Source: Acidimicrobiales bacterium
GTDB lineage: Bacteria; Actinomycetota; Acidimicrobiia; Acidimicrobiales; GCA-2861595
NCBI GenBank assembly: GCA_030448025.1
Contig: JAUJNQ010000005.1
Coordinates: 1-47,596, forward strand
Direction of reading: 5' to 3'
Length of the DNA stretch: 47,596 nucleotides
Shown piece by piece: positions 1 through 7,430 of the stretch. A model generated the notes under the pieces. The model worked only from the letters and a program-made list of their open reading frames with translations. It searched no databases and was not told where the DNA came from. The translations under genes and the position numbers were made by a program. The first letter of the stretch is position 1. Each line of letters opens with the position of its first letter.

Positions 1-74
1 CTGGTGGGCAGGACGCCCTGGCGTGGACGGCGACGAAGAGTCCGCTGCCCTCCTCAGGCTCGGACTGCGACCAT
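1..74. repeat. Dispersed repeat, copy A (partial at window edge)
   Basis: From about base 19 to 74 this aligns with 7328-7385 at roughly 80 percent identity with a few 1-base gaps. The last 21 bases, ending in CGGACTGCGACCAT, differ at only two positions. Both copies lie just upstream of decayed gene fragments: an antitoxin remnant here and a Uma2 remnant at 7431. No coding sense is clear on either strand. The alignment was done by eye. Confidence 0.55.
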
Positions 75-127
75 TGGACGGGCTTTGGGAAAGATCGGCC
101 GCCGTCTGCCATCGCCACGATGTCGCG

Positions 128-192
128 ATGACAGAGGTTGGCGTCCACGAAGCCGAGACCACCCTCTCCCGCTCCTGCGGCGAGGCATCGAC
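128..192 (+). pseudogene. Remnant of a Phd/YefM-type antitoxin gene
   Basis: This starts with ATG at 128 and reads MTEVGVHEAETTLSRS. It matches the start of the intact antitoxin at 2598 (MAEVGVHEAKTTLSRL), with strong nucleotide identity that extends a little upstream of the ATG. One base is missing near 174 (CCCG-CTCC against CCCGGCTCC), which shifts the frame after residue 15. Similarity fades near 192 and no partner toxin follows. It is a dead paralogue, probably from duplication of, or recombination with, the locus at 2598. Confidence 0.7.
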
Positions 193-294
193 GAGGGCGT
201 CGAAGTCCTCGGGGTACTCGAGGTCACGGCGCCGTCGACATCCTGCGAGCTGGGGCCGGCCCAGCCTTCCCTGGGCAAAGGTCGCCAGACGCGG

Positions 295-726
295 TCACCC
301 GGCGAGCGGGTTCTGCCACTTGAGGCCGGTGAAGCGGCCAAAATCACGGTCGGCGGTGCAGAGCGTGGCGCCGTGCTCGATGGCGATGGCGCCCAAGTGG
401 GCGTCTGTCACGAGGTTTCCCCCCGTCCCGACCGGCTCCAGAAGCTCCCGCACCACCTTGGCGTGACGCTCGGTGGGGCCGATGACCGTCGTCGAGGGCT
501 GCGCCAGCCAGTCGTCGACCATGTCGAGGGCGTCGGCCAGAGGGTACGGGTCCTCGAACACCCTCGGGTTGGTGGTGAGCCGCACAAAGGCGAGCAGAAC
601 GGTCCACGCGAAGGCAAAGGTCTCGCCGCTCGACAGCTCGGCCTCCAGCCAACGCCGAGCAGGGTCATGGGCTGGGGCGGCGGTGTCGGCGGCGTAGATG
701 AGCAGGTTGGCGTCGGGTAGCTTCAC
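295..726 (-). CDS. VapC-family PIN-domain toxin (pair 1)
   Basis: A 143-residue PIN-domain protein, expected to be an Mg2+-dependent RNase that cleaves tRNA or other RNA when its antitoxin is lost. PIN acidic residues are visible at D5 (start motif PDANLLIYA), D108 (NLVTDAHL) and D126/D128 (TADRDFGRF). The start is the GTG at 726, which overlaps the antitoxin stop as GTGA; a longer frame upstream is only the antitoxin region in another phase. The C-terminus (FGRFTGLKWQNPL) closely resembles that of the toxin at 7860, so the two are paralogues. The target RNA cannot be told from sequence. Confidence 0.88.
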   Translation of the reverse strand: MKLPDANLLIYAADTAAPAHDPARRWLEAELSSGETFAFAWTVLLAFVRLTTNPRVFEDPYPLADALDMVDDWLAQPSTTVIGPTERHAKVVRELLEPVGTGGNLVTDAHLGAIAIEHGATLCTADRDFGRFTGLKWQNPLAG

Positions 727-983
727 TTCCGAAGCTCGAGCTTGCGGATGAGCTCTTCGTCCTCGAGCGCGGCCGCCAGCTGCACCGCCTTGGTGAGGTC
801 GAGACCGGGGCGGAGCCCGAGGCGGCGGCGAGGCATGCGGTAGCGGCGGGCCGGAGGGGCCCCACTGCGCAGTCCAGCCCGCACGGCGGCGTTGAGGGCC
901 TCCTTGAACGACACTCCCCGTTCGCCCACCACCCGCTTGAGGGCGGCGGCCACGTCCTCGTCGAGGGTCACCGTGGTTCGCAC
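723..983 (-). CDS. Ribbon-helix-helix antitoxin VapB (pair 1)
   Basis: An 86-residue protein with an N-terminal strand and two helices typical of ribbon-helix-helix DNA-binding antitoxins (MRTTVTLDEDVAAALK). The C-terminal half (about residues 45-86) would bind the toxin. The start is GTG at 983: a TAAGAT -10 lies exactly 6 bases upstream, and the ATG at about 991 is out of phase. It overlaps vapC by 4 bases (GTGA), so the pair should be translationally coupled. RHH antitoxins normally repress their own promoter; an ATCATGAT palindrome 30 bases upstream is a candidate operator. Confidence 0.85.
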   Translation of the reverse strand: MRTTVTLDEDVAAALKRVVGERGVSFKEALNAAVRAGLRSGAPPARRYRMPRRRLGLRPGLDLTKAVQLAAALEDEELIRKLELRK

Positions 984-1020
984 AGAGGCATCTTAGCAGC
1001 AGCTGATCTGCAATCATGAT
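984..1020 (-). promoter_or_regulatory. Leaderless promoter and candidate operator of VapBC pair 1
   Basis: On the minus strand, TAAGAT (995-990) stands 6 bases before the GTG start. Upstream, at 1013-1020, is the palindrome ATCATGAT. The same 8-mer occurs upstream of the related vapB at 8544. The hexamer spacing fits the leaderless pattern seen across this window; the operator role is inferred from the shared palindrome. Confidence 0.5.
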
Positions 1021-1278
1021 GTCAGGCGGGGGCGGGAGCTGGTGCGATCCCGCAGGCATCGGCCCAGCCTTACTCCCCAATGCCTACGCCGAACCCGAAG
1101 CCAACGGCCGCGAGCGCCGGCGTTCGGGCGCCAAGATCTGGCCGGGACTCGGGCTGCTCACTCGGGCGGGCCTATGGCGGCCCTGAACCAGACCGACCAC
1201 ATCGGGCGAGCCGGCGGAAGGTGACGGGCGGCGGCACGGATCGCCGGGTGGGGTCGGATGTCACAGGGTCTGTGTTGA
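984..1278. other. Intergenic stretch between VapBC pair 1 and the AbiEi/DUF559 gene
   Basis: About 295 bases without a supported gene. The plus strand around 1130-1185 reads GAKIWPGLGLLTRAGLWRP and then a stop. This is loosely reminiscent of the fragment at 3245-3345 (IWLRQAGLIGPERWPELC), so both may be shreds of one lost gene; I cannot name it. Only the pair-1 promoter and operator, annotated separately, are supported. Confidence 0.3.
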
Positions 1279-2187
1279 ATGCGGGCCATGGCCGCGTTGG
1301 ACCGAGTCGTCGAGAAGCTGGCTTCCAAGCAGGCCGGCGCCTTCTGCGGGCGCCAGGCGATGGCGGGCGGCGCCGGCGCCCAGGCGAGGTACCGGCGGGT
1401 GCGCTCGGGCGCCTGGGTGCGCCTCACGCCGCCCAAGACCTATCGCCTCGCCGCCTTCCCACCCACTTGGGAGCAGCGGCTGTGGGCGGCGTGGCTGTGG
1501 GCCGGTGAGGGCGCCGCCATCTCGCACCGGTCGGCGGCGGCGCTGCTCGGGCTGGAGCACTTCGGGCCAGGACCGGTGGAGCTCAGCGCGCCGCCCGGCG
1601 GTCACCACCGCTGTGCTGGCGTGCGCGTCCACGAATCGGAGCTGGCGCCAGGTGAGACCCGCCGGGTGTCGGGCCTGGTGGTGACCGGGCCTGAGCGCAC
1701 CCTGATCGACGTCGCCGGGCGTCGGGGGGTGTCGGTCGAGGTGGTCGACGACGCCATGGAGAGCGCCTTTGGCCTCGGCCTGACCACACCGCAGCGCCTG
1801 CAGGCCGTTCTGGACGGGCGGCGAGGCTCGGGCGTGCTGCGCCGGCTTCTCGCCGCCCGGCCGCCGGGCCGGCCTCGGGGCAGCGCCCTCGAGGGCCGGT
1901 GGCTGCGCCTGGTGAGGAGCGCCGGGGTACCCGAGCCGGCGGGCCAGCTCGAGGTCCGAGCGGGCAGCGAGCGCTACTTCCTCGACTTCGCCTTCCCGCA
2001 CCGCCGGCTGGCGGTGGAGCTCGACGGCTTTGCCAAGCTCTCCACAAAGGTGGCCAAGCAGGACCTCCTCACCCGTGACACCAACTTGGGCCTGGCCGGC
2101 TGGACGGTCCTGCACTTCACCTGGGACGACGTCAACCTCCGCCCGCAGTGGGTGCTGGACTCCCTGCGCACCGCACTGGCGTCATGA
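1279..2187 (+). CDS. AbiEi-like winged-helix / DUF559 (Vsr-like) protein
   Basis: A 302-residue protein. Roughly residues 1-130 look like the winged-helix and AbiEi antitoxin region found in type IV toxin-antitoxin proteins, including the motif ISHRSAAALLGL (about 79-90) and TGPERTLIDVAG (about 137-148). Roughly residues 195-302 look like DUF559, a Vsr-like PD-(D/E)xK fold: FLDFAFPHRRLAVELDG (about 236-252), a lysine in the following helix and a C-terminal WTVLHFTWDDV strand. No AbiEii nucleotidyltransferase partner follows, so it may be a solitary protein, as is common in actinobacteria. ATG at 1279 and ATG at 1288 are both possible starts. A role in defence is inferred from family and neighbours. 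Confidence 0.75.
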   Translation: MRAMAALDRVVEKLASKQAGAFCGRQAMAGGAGAQARYRRVRSGAWVRLTPPKTYRLAAFPPTWEQRLWAAWLWAGEGAAISHRSAAALLGLEHFGPGPVELSAPPGGHHRCAGVRVHESELAPGETRRVSGLVVTGPERTLIDVAGRRGVSVEVVDDAMESAFGLGLTTPQRLQAVLDGRRGSGVLRRLLAARPPGRPRGSALEGRWLRLVRSAGVPEPAGQLEVRAGSERYFLDFAFPHRRLAVELDGFAKLSTKVAKQDLLTRDTNLGLAGWTVLHFTWDDVNLRPQWVLDSLRTALAS

Positions 2188-2349
2188 CTGGCCCGCCGGC
2201 GGGACCACCTCGAGCCGGCGGATGGTGCCGGCGAACAGCACGGAGCGCCGAGTGGGCAGGTGCGCCCGAGGGCGGTCGTCGGGAGCCCGATGGGGCAGCT
2301 GGCCCCAACAGTCCCTCACCGATGAGGGCTGGATGCGGATGCCGGCGGC

Positions 2350-2448
2350 CTAGTAGGTGATCTCGACCTCACCCACGCCCAGGCCGACCCGGTCCCGCAG
2401 CGCCCGAGGGGTAACCACTCGCCCTGCCCTGTCAATGCTCGTGCGCAC
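2350..2448 (-). pseudogene. Remnant of an AbrB/SpoVT-type antitoxin gene
   Basis: From GTG at 2448 the minus strand reads VRTSIDRAGRVVTPRALRD and then RVGLGVGEVEITY, the signature of a swapped-hairpin AbrB/MazE-like VapB (family form RTTIDRAGRVVIPKALRDRLGL). A TAG at 2350-2352 ends it after about 32 residues. The frame beyond continues with AGIRIQPS, which resembles the expected next segment, so the stop is probably a nonsense mutation in a once longer antitoxin of about 80 residues. No PIN partner is adjacent in the same orientation. Confidence 0.6.
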
Positions 2449-2571
2449 ACCATGACGCTACCGACTCCCCAGAGCCGAGTGCTCTGCTCTCAGGTCGGTC
2501 CGGCTGAGACCCAAGAGGAGCGTCGTGGACGGTCGGCGTCCAAGATGGGCCGGGGCATTAACTTGACCAAG

Positions 2572-2583
2572 CTAAGGACTTAG
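2572..2583 (+). promoter_or_regulatory. Candidate autoregulatory operator of Phd/VapC pair
   Basis: An inverted repeat, CTAAG-GA-CTTAG, lies 14 bases before the antitoxin ATG at 2598, where a Phd-type repressor would be expected to bind. A TTGACC lies just upstream at 2563-2568. The function is inferred from position. Confidence 0.35.
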
Positions 2584-2597
2584 TCCACCATGGCCCG

Positions 2598-2828
2598 ATG
2601 GCAGAAGTTGGCGTCCACGAGGCCAAGACCACCCTCTCCCGGCTCCTGCGGCGAGTGGCCGCCGGCGAGGAAATCGTCATCACCCGTGGCCGGGAGCCGG
2701 TGGCGCGCCTGGTGCCGGTCGGCGAGCAACCGTCGCGAGGGCTAGGCATGGACAGCGGCCGGTTCGCCGTACCCGACGACTTCGACGCCGCCCTTCCCGA
2801 CGAGTTGCTGGCCCACTTCGAGCGGTGA
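2598..2828 (+). CDS. Phd/YefM-family antitoxin (pair 2)
   Basis: A 76-residue antitoxin. Residues 1-45 follow the Phd/YefM DNA-binding pattern (VGVHEAKTTLSRLLRRVAAGE, then VITRGREPVARLVP). The C-terminal tail (PDDFDAALPDELLAHFE) is the usual segment that plugs the VapC active site. It would bind and neutralise the PIN toxin encoded directly downstream, which it overlaps by 4 bases (GTGA), and repress the operon. ATG at 2598 is preferred because the N-terminal strand starts there; ATG at 2590 is out of frame. A mutated copy of its start lies at 128. Confidence 0.88.
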   Translation: MAEVGVHEAKTTLSRLLRRVAAGEEIVITRGREPVARLVPVGEQPSRGLGMDSGRFAVPDDFDAALPDELLAHFER

Positions 2829-3217
2829 CCTACCTGCTCGACACCCACGTGTGGCTGTGGATGCTGGCTGCTCCGGAGCGGCTGGGCGGGGCGGCCCTGG
2901 CCATCGTGGAGAGCATCGCCAACCGCCTCCTCCTGTCCGCGGCCAGCTCCTGGGAGATCGCCGTCAAGCACTCCATCGGCCGGCTCGACCTGCCCGAAGC
3001 TCCCGAGGTCTACGTTCCGGAGCGCATGCGGCTCAGCGGCGTGGAGGCCCTGGCCGTGGGGCACGCTCACGCCCTACGGGTGGCTTCGCTCCACCTCCAC
3101 CACCGTGACCCGTTCGACCGGCTGCTCGTGGCCCAGGCCCAACTGGAAGGCGTGGCCATAGTCACCGCAGACGCTGTCTTCGAGCGCTACGACGTGGAAG
3201 TCGTCCCAGCAGGCTGA
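2825..3217 (+). CDS. VapC-family PIN-domain toxin (pair 2)
   Basis: A 130-residue PIN toxin of the DTHVWLW type usually paired with Phd/YefM antitoxins. Acidic residues expected of the active site are D6 (LLDTHVWLW), E44 (SSWEIAVK), D95/D98 (HRDPFDRLL) and D116 (VTADAVF). It starts at GTG 2825 inside the antitoxin stop (GTGA), implying coupled translation. The length is normal and the reading frame intact, so this pair looks functional. RNase activity is family knowledge; the target is unknown. Confidence 0.9.
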   Translation: MTYLLDTHVWLWMLAAPERLGGAALAIVESIANRLLLSAASSWEIAVKHSIGRLDLPEAPEVYVPERMRLSGVEALAVGHAHALRVASLHLHHRDPFDRLLVAQAQLEGVAIVTADAVFERYDVEVVPAG

Positions 3218-3355
3218 CCTGATGGCGCTCATTGGCCCGAGGTCGAGGCGCCACGATCTGGCTTCGCCAGGCCGGGCTCATCGGCCCCGAGCGCTGGCCG
3301 GAGCTTTGCTTGGCCATGGGCAAGGTGATGGCCTTGCTGAAGACGCCGCCGGCCT

Positions 3356-3922
3356 TCAGTCCTCCCGCTCCCCCAGCCCGGCCACCAGATCGGCCGGTGC
3401 CAGGAGGACCTCGAAGGGGTAGTCGGCCTGATGGCGCTCGTCGGCCACGACCCTGGTCTCCTCGACATAGCCGTCCTCGCCCAGGCGCAGCACGGTGAGG
3501 CTGGGCTCGGCCGGATCGACCAGCCAGTAGGCGGGGACCCCGGCCGCCTCGTAGGCCAGCCGCTTGGTGCCGAGGTCGGTAAGGCGGGTGCTGGGTGAGA
3601 GCACCTCCACCACCAGCAGTGGGGAGCGCTCCAACCGGGCCTCTCCCAGATCCTCACGCCGGGCCACGAGGACGTCGGGCTGGAGCACGGTGGTCGGGCC
3701 CACCACGTAGTCGTAGGGGGCGCACAGGACGACGGCTCCCATGGCAGCCGCCCCTGCGGTGAGCTTGGCCACCAGCTGCACCACACAGGCCTGGTGGGCG
3801 GTGCCGGGCGCCGGGGTCACGACCAGGACGCCGTCGATGAGCTCCCGGCGGTGGCCGTCGTCAGGCATCGACTGCAGGTCGTCATAGGTAAGGGGCTTCC
3901 CCCACGGCAGCGCCACCGCCAT
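3356..3922 (-). CDS. Uma2-family (DUF820) PD-(D/E)xK nuclease-like protein, copy 1
   Basis: A 188-residue Uma2-family protein, a restriction-endonuclease-like fold of poorly known role. The nuclease core is visible as P82-D83 (VLQPDVLV), E106 (LLVVEVLSPSTR) and K120 (LGTKRLAYEAAGVP), followed by the YWLVDP strand. The N-terminal motif LTYDDLQSMPDDGHRRELIDG is diagnostic. Start ATG at 3922 is supported by TACACT seven bases upstream (leaderless pattern); longer in-frame starts exist but reach into unlike sequence. It is one of four intact copies in the first 10.5 kb. DNA cleavage is inferred from the fold. Confidence 0.85.
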   Translation of the reverse strand: MAVALPWGKPLTYDDLQSMPDDGHRRELIDGVLVVTPAPGTAHQACVVQLVAKLTAGAAAMGAVVLCAPYDYVVGPTTVLQPDVLVARREDLGEARLERSPLLVVEVLSPSTRLTDLGTKRLAYEAAGVPAYWLVDPAEPSLTVLRLGEDGYVEETRVVADERHQADYPFEVLLAPADLVAGLGERED

Positions 3923-4161
3923 GATCGTGAGTGTAAGCGCCTCCCCGCGAGCACCAGCTCCACCCCCCGGGTGGCGGGACTCGGGACCGGTACGGCGCAA
4001 CAGCCCACGGTCGGGCGGCGGCGGAAGCAGGCGCCCAACGGCTCCGAAGGCGGGCATGGCCATCGTCGAGGAGGACGACCGCCTCCTGTGTCACCCCTCG
4101 CTGGTGCGGGTCCTACCCGGCGACGCCGCCATCGAGGTGGACTCGAGTCCCACCCACCCCC

Positions 4162-6549
4162 TCAGGAAGAGCGGCTCACGTCGACCCGCATGCGGCGATC
4201 GGCCACCAGCTCCAAGCGTTGCGCGCCTCTGTCCCTGTCCGAGGGCCGGCCGTCGGCCCTCCAACCCTGCGGTAGCTGCACTGAGGTCGTGTAGGCGTCG
4301 GGAGCCAAGAAGGGCTGGCGATGGAGGTCGAGACGGTACCTGTCGCCGCGGCCCTCCCGGCGCTGAACCCGGCCTCTCAGGTCCAGCTCGATGGTCGAGG
4401 AGCCACCAGGGGGGATCACGACGTAGGTGGAGTACACATGGCGGTCCCGCTCCCGCTCCGACTCGAGCCCCGCAGGTCGGCCGTCGACCCGGGCCCCGGT
4501 GAGGGCCAACGGGCTGTACACCGACAGGTAGAGCTTGTTGGCGCCTTTCGGTATCGGCGGTCTGGTGTCGCTGCCGATGACGTAATCGGGCAGTCCGCTG
4601 CTGGGCGCCATGTTCTGGAGTGAGATTCGCACCGTGGAGCGGACCTCACCCGAAGCGGGGTCGAACCGGGCCCGGTAGTCCACAGCACGCCGCAGGAACC
4701 AGTCGATCTTGTTGGCGCTGGCGTTTTGGGTGACCACTCCGAGGAAGTCCCCCTGCACCGGCGCCATGGCTCCCGCCACCCCCAGGCGTTCGAGCGCCCC
4801 TTCCTCGCCCGGATTGGTGCTGGCCACCTGGATGTGCTTCTCGGCGATGACCGGGCTGAGGGCCTGGGCCAGCTCGGCAACACCAGGGGTGGAGGTGGTG
4901 AGGCGCTGCCACACGGCATCGGTGACCCGGGCCAGGAAGTCCACCCGAGCGTCGCCTTGGAGTCTCACGTACTGGTCGAACAGGAGCACCTGGGCGGCAT
5001 TGTCGGCGGTGATGGGCACCGGCCATTCCTTCACCTGCACCGGCCCGACCACCTTCAACAGGGCGGCCAGGCCGATGGGGTCGACGGCAATCACTCCGTC
5101 CACGGGCCGGCCCCCCGACTGGGGGTAGAGACTGGCGATGGCCTGGGCCACGCTCGGGAAGTCGGGGGACATGGTGATGTTCTGCCAGCTGAGCTCGGGG
5201 TCGAAGCGGGCGTAGCGGGCCGTGTAATCGGGAGGGGCGGCGAGCCGGCGAGCCTTCGGGTTCCCCCCGGTGTTCAGATCCACCGTCCTACCCAACCGAT
5301 CCAGGCTGAGGCGACCTCGATCGGCGCTGATCTCGCCGAAGTTGCCGATGAAACCCCCGCTGCCGCGCGCCTCGGCGGGGGTCTGAAGGGCGAGGAAGTA
5401 GCGGCGGGGGCGATCGGCCCCGAGGAGCGCCGGCGCCACCTCGGAAGCGACGGTGGCCACCTCCACGTCGCGCTGCGCCTGGCTCACCCGCCCCGAAAGG
5501 GTGTCGAGGCGGCGGGCCACGGGCGGGACCAGCCACGGTGAGTGCATCTCGTCGAGGCGGGCATCGGCCTCGGTGAGGGAGGACAGTGCCTGCCGGGCGG
5601 GGGCCTGGAGCGAGATGATCCGCTCCAACGGCACCGTCCCGTTGGCCAACTGGAGGGGCGTGGCCTGGGCTTGGTTGGCGGCACGAGCCCCCGCCGCGCT
5701 CAACGCCGAGCCCGACTCGGCCATGGCCAGCAGCGCCCGGCTGTGGCGTGCCACCACCGGTACTGCCATGGCAGGGCGAGCCCACCAGGCGCCCAGGTGG
5801 GCCGACGCGGCGGCGAAGGACTCGGCCCCTTCGTCGAAGCGGGCCCCAGAGCCGGCCGTGTCACCGGCCCGGGCACCACTCACTGCCGAGGTGGCGGCAG
5901 CGATGCCCTTCTCGACGTGGGGACGGGCCAAGAGCACGGACAGGGCCCCGATGGCGCTGCCCACGGCGGCCACACCGGCCACCGCCAGCGCCATTCGGAT
6001 CGACCGGCGGCGGGCGGGCTTGCGCAGCCCGGTGACGCCCCCCGCAGCGAGGAGAGCGAACACCGCCATGGCCACCATTGCCGTGCCCAAGGCGACGCTG
6101 GGTCGATCCAGGCGCAGCGCGGCCTGGCTGGTGAAGCCGGCGGCCAGGGCCCGCAAGAGGGGAGCGTTGAGCCGGGCCGAGGCCGCCCCGAGGGCCAGGC
6201 CGAAGCCGGCCCCGGCCAACCACACCGAGGAGGGCCCGGCCGCCACCAGAGCCAGGGCTGCTGCTGCGACCACCAACCAGCGGCTGAGCTGGCGCTGACG
6301 GCGAGACCGGGACCCGTTGGCCGACACCAGGGCCACGGAGCCCCCGCAGAGGAGGGCCCGGAACACGGCGTCGAGGCCGGCGATGCCCGTCGCGGCAGGT
6401 TCGGAGACGATGCCACCGAAGGCGGCCATTCCCACCAGCACGGCCACCAGGCCACCGGCGCGAAGAACCGCTCGGGGGACGTAGAGGCCGCCCATGCCGG
6501 AGAAGGCGAGCCCCGCGGCGGTGGCTACGAAACCAGAGAGGACCAGAAT
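4162..6549 (-). CDS. DUF4012 membrane-anchored protein, apparent ATT start
   Basis: About 795 residues. The N-terminal third has several hydrophobic helices, then one at about residues 187-208. The long extracellular part carries the DUF4012 region (RYFLALQTPAEARGSGGFIGN near residue 380, and DGVIAVDPIGLAALLKVVGPV near 475). In other bacteria DUF4012 proteins sit in exopolysaccharide or surface-glycan loci; the biochemical role is unknown. The first ATG is at 6495, but the frame continues upstream for 18 more residues, mostly hydrophobic, to ATT at 6549. TAAGGT lies exactly 6 bases before that ATT, with an in-frame TAA beyond it. I therefore place the start at ATT. If translation begins at 6495, the first membrane helix is lost. 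Confidence 0.75.
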   Translation of the reverse strand: MLVLSGFVATAAGLAFSGMGGLYVPRAVLRAGGLVAVLVGMAAFGGIVSEPAATGIAGLDAVFRALLCGGSVALVSANGSRSRRQRQLSRWLVVAAAALALVAAGPSSVWLAGAGFGLALGAASARLNAPLLRALAAGFTSQAALRLDRPSVALGTAMVAMAVFALLAAGGVTGLRKPARRRSIRMALAVAGVAAVGSAIGALSVLLARPHVEKGIAAATSAVSGARAGDTAGSGARFDEGAESFAAASAHLGAWWARPAMAVPVVARHSRALLAMAESGSALSAAGARAANQAQATPLQLANGTVPLERIISLQAPARQALSSLTEADARLDEMHSPWLVPPVARRLDTLSGRVSQAQRDVEVATVASEVAPALLGADRPRRYFLALQTPAEARGSGGFIGNFGEISADRGRLSLDRLGRTVDLNTGGNPKARRLAAPPDYTARYARFDPELSWQNITMSPDFPSVAQAIASLYPQSGGRPVDGVIAVDPIGLAALLKVVGPVQVKEWPVPITADNAAQVLLFDQYVRLQGDARVDFLARVTDAVWQRLTTSTPGVAELAQALSPVIAEKHIQVASTNPGEEGALERLGVAGAMAPVQGDFLGVVTQNASANKIDWFLRRAVDYRARFDPASGEVRSTVRISLQNMAPSSGLPDYVIGSDTRPPIPKGANKLYLSVYSPLALTGARVDGRPAGLESERERDRHVYSTYVVIPPGGSSTIELDLRGRVQRREGRGDRYRLDLHRQPFLAPDAYTTSVQLPQGWRADGRPSDRDRGAQRLELVADRRMRVDVSRSS

Positions 6550-6561
6550 GCGGGGACCTTA
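6550..6561 (-). promoter_or_regulatory. Leaderless -10 element in front of an ATT start
   Basis: On the minus strand, TAAGGT (6561-6556) is followed by CCCCGC and then ATT CTG GTC. The spacing of 6 matches other leaderless starts in this window. The same hexamer contains the in-frame TAA that prevents any further upstream start. Confidence 0.5.
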
Positions 6562-6618
6562 GACGCCCCGACCACTACGCCCAAGGCGCCTCCGGGCGTT
6601 GTGGGCCGCCGCTGACTG

Positions 6619-7173
6619 CTAGGACTCGATGGCCTGGGCGCTGCGCCGACGGCGAGTGGTGGCCACGGCGAAGGCACCGATCAGCACCATGCCAACACCA
6701 GCAGCAGTGAGCGGCGTGGTGGACGCGGTGCCCGTACGAGGCAGGGCTCCCCCGCCCCCGCGGGCGCCGCCGGCCCCACCCTCGCCCGGGCATTCACCTT
6801 CGGCCACGGTGATTGCGGTGCTGAAGGTGGCGGGCTGACCGTTGGGCCCGGTTCCAATGAGCCCCAGGGTGGTGGGCCCCGGCGGGGTCTCGCAGGGGAT
6901 GGTCACCCGGGCGGTGAGCCCGCCCTGGGCGTCAGCGTTCACCCTGGCCAACAACTCTTCTCCGAGCACCACGCTCACCTCGGAGCCGGGAGCGAAGGTG
7001 CCAGGAGGAGCGACGATGGTGACCTCTTCGCCCGGAGCGGGATTTGCGTTGTCAACGGTGGGGGCGGTAGTGGCGGGCGGGTACTCCTGGGCGAACGCGG
7101 TATGGGCCGACCCCAAGGCCAAGAGCCCAACCAGTCCGGTCATGCCGATGATGGTTCGAAACCGCAGTCTCAC
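6619..7173 (-). CDS. Secreted LPXTG-type cell-wall protein
   Basis: A 184-residue surface protein. Residues 1-30 form a signal peptide (charged start, hydrophobic core, cleavage likely after AHTAFA). A middle domain of about 100 residues, starting near NANPAPGEEVTI, resembles an Ig-like fold. A Gly-rich stretch leads to LPRTG (about residue 145), a hydrophobic helix and an Arg-rich tail (TTRRRRSAQ), the standard sortase sorting signal. Start GTG at 7173 has a clear ribosome-binding site (GGGAGAG), unlike most genes here. No sortase gene is in the window. The ligand or function of the exposed domain is unknown. Confidence 0.8.
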   Translation of the reverse strand: MRLRFRTIIGMTGLVGLLALGSAHTAFAQEYPPATTAPTVDNANPAPGEEVTIVAPPGTFAPGSEVSVVLGEELLARVNADAQGGLTARVTIPCETPPGPTTLGLIGTGPNGQPATFSTAITVAEGECPGEGGAGGARGGGGALPRTGTASTTPLTAAGVGMVLIGAFAVATTRRRRSAQAIES

Positions 7174-7273
7174 GTAGCTCTCCCAGATCTCGTGGATTCC
7201 GTCACCGGCACGTCCATTCCCGCCAAAACCCCGGTCTTTGCAATTGCCGTATCGACAAGCGGTACCCACACTA
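7174..7273 (-). promoter_or_regulatory. Long 5' leader of the LPXTG gene, possibly structured
   Basis: On the minus strand a TAGTGT -10 (7273-7268) predicts transcription from about 7261, giving a leader of about 88 bases that ends in GGGAGAG before the GTG. In a window where most units look leaderless this is exceptional. The leader contains CAATTGCAAAGACCGGGG (7246-7229) and a possible CCGG/CCGG pairing around it. GCAAAG followed by a GC-rich stem is faintly like class I c-di-GMP riboswitches, but their other conserved block (GGGCAAACC) is not present. Confidence 0.3.
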
Positions 7274-7327
7274 GACGAAACCCACGCCCATTGGAAGCAA
7301 ACAGGCGGCAGGGGGCTGGCGAACCGG

Positions 7328-7385
7328 TGCTGGCGTGGGCTGGCGACGACGATCCGCTCCCTCATCAGGTGCGGACTGCGACCAT
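7328..7385. repeat. Dispersed repeat, copy B
   Basis: Partner of the repeat at the left edge of the window (about 19-74). Both share CTGGCGTGG, GGCGACGA, TCCGCT and a 21-base end that differs at two positions. This copy lies about 45 bases before a decayed Uma2 fragment. Confidence 0.55.
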
Positions 7386-7430
7386 AGACACGCTCCCAGA
7401 CGCTTCGGGGTCGTCTCACCCGTCTCCGCG

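Larger units (their letters stand above)
2188..2597. other. Gene-poor stretch upstream of Phd/VapC pair
   Basis: About 410 bases holding the AbrB-type antitoxin remnant (2350-2448, minus) and, near the right end, an inverted repeat CTAAG-GA-CTTAG at 2572-2583 that may be the operator of the next antitoxin. Between 2450 and 2560 I see nothing supportable. Confidence 0.5.

Noticed and set aside
3239-3350. Plus-strand fragment IWLRQAGLIGPERWPELC downstream of the pair-2 toxin
   Set aside because: It looks protein-like and loosely like the piece near 1130-1185, but there is no start, no recognised family and it is too short to support a call.
4320-6600. Long plus-strand frames opposite the DUF4012 gene
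   Set aside because: They are GC-rich antisense shadows with Gly/His/Arg-rich translations and no motifs.
7229-7241. Class I c-di-GMP riboswitch call
   Set aside because: Only a GCAAAG block fits; the conserved GGGCAAACC part and the second helix are not found, so it is reported only as a leader of unknown type.
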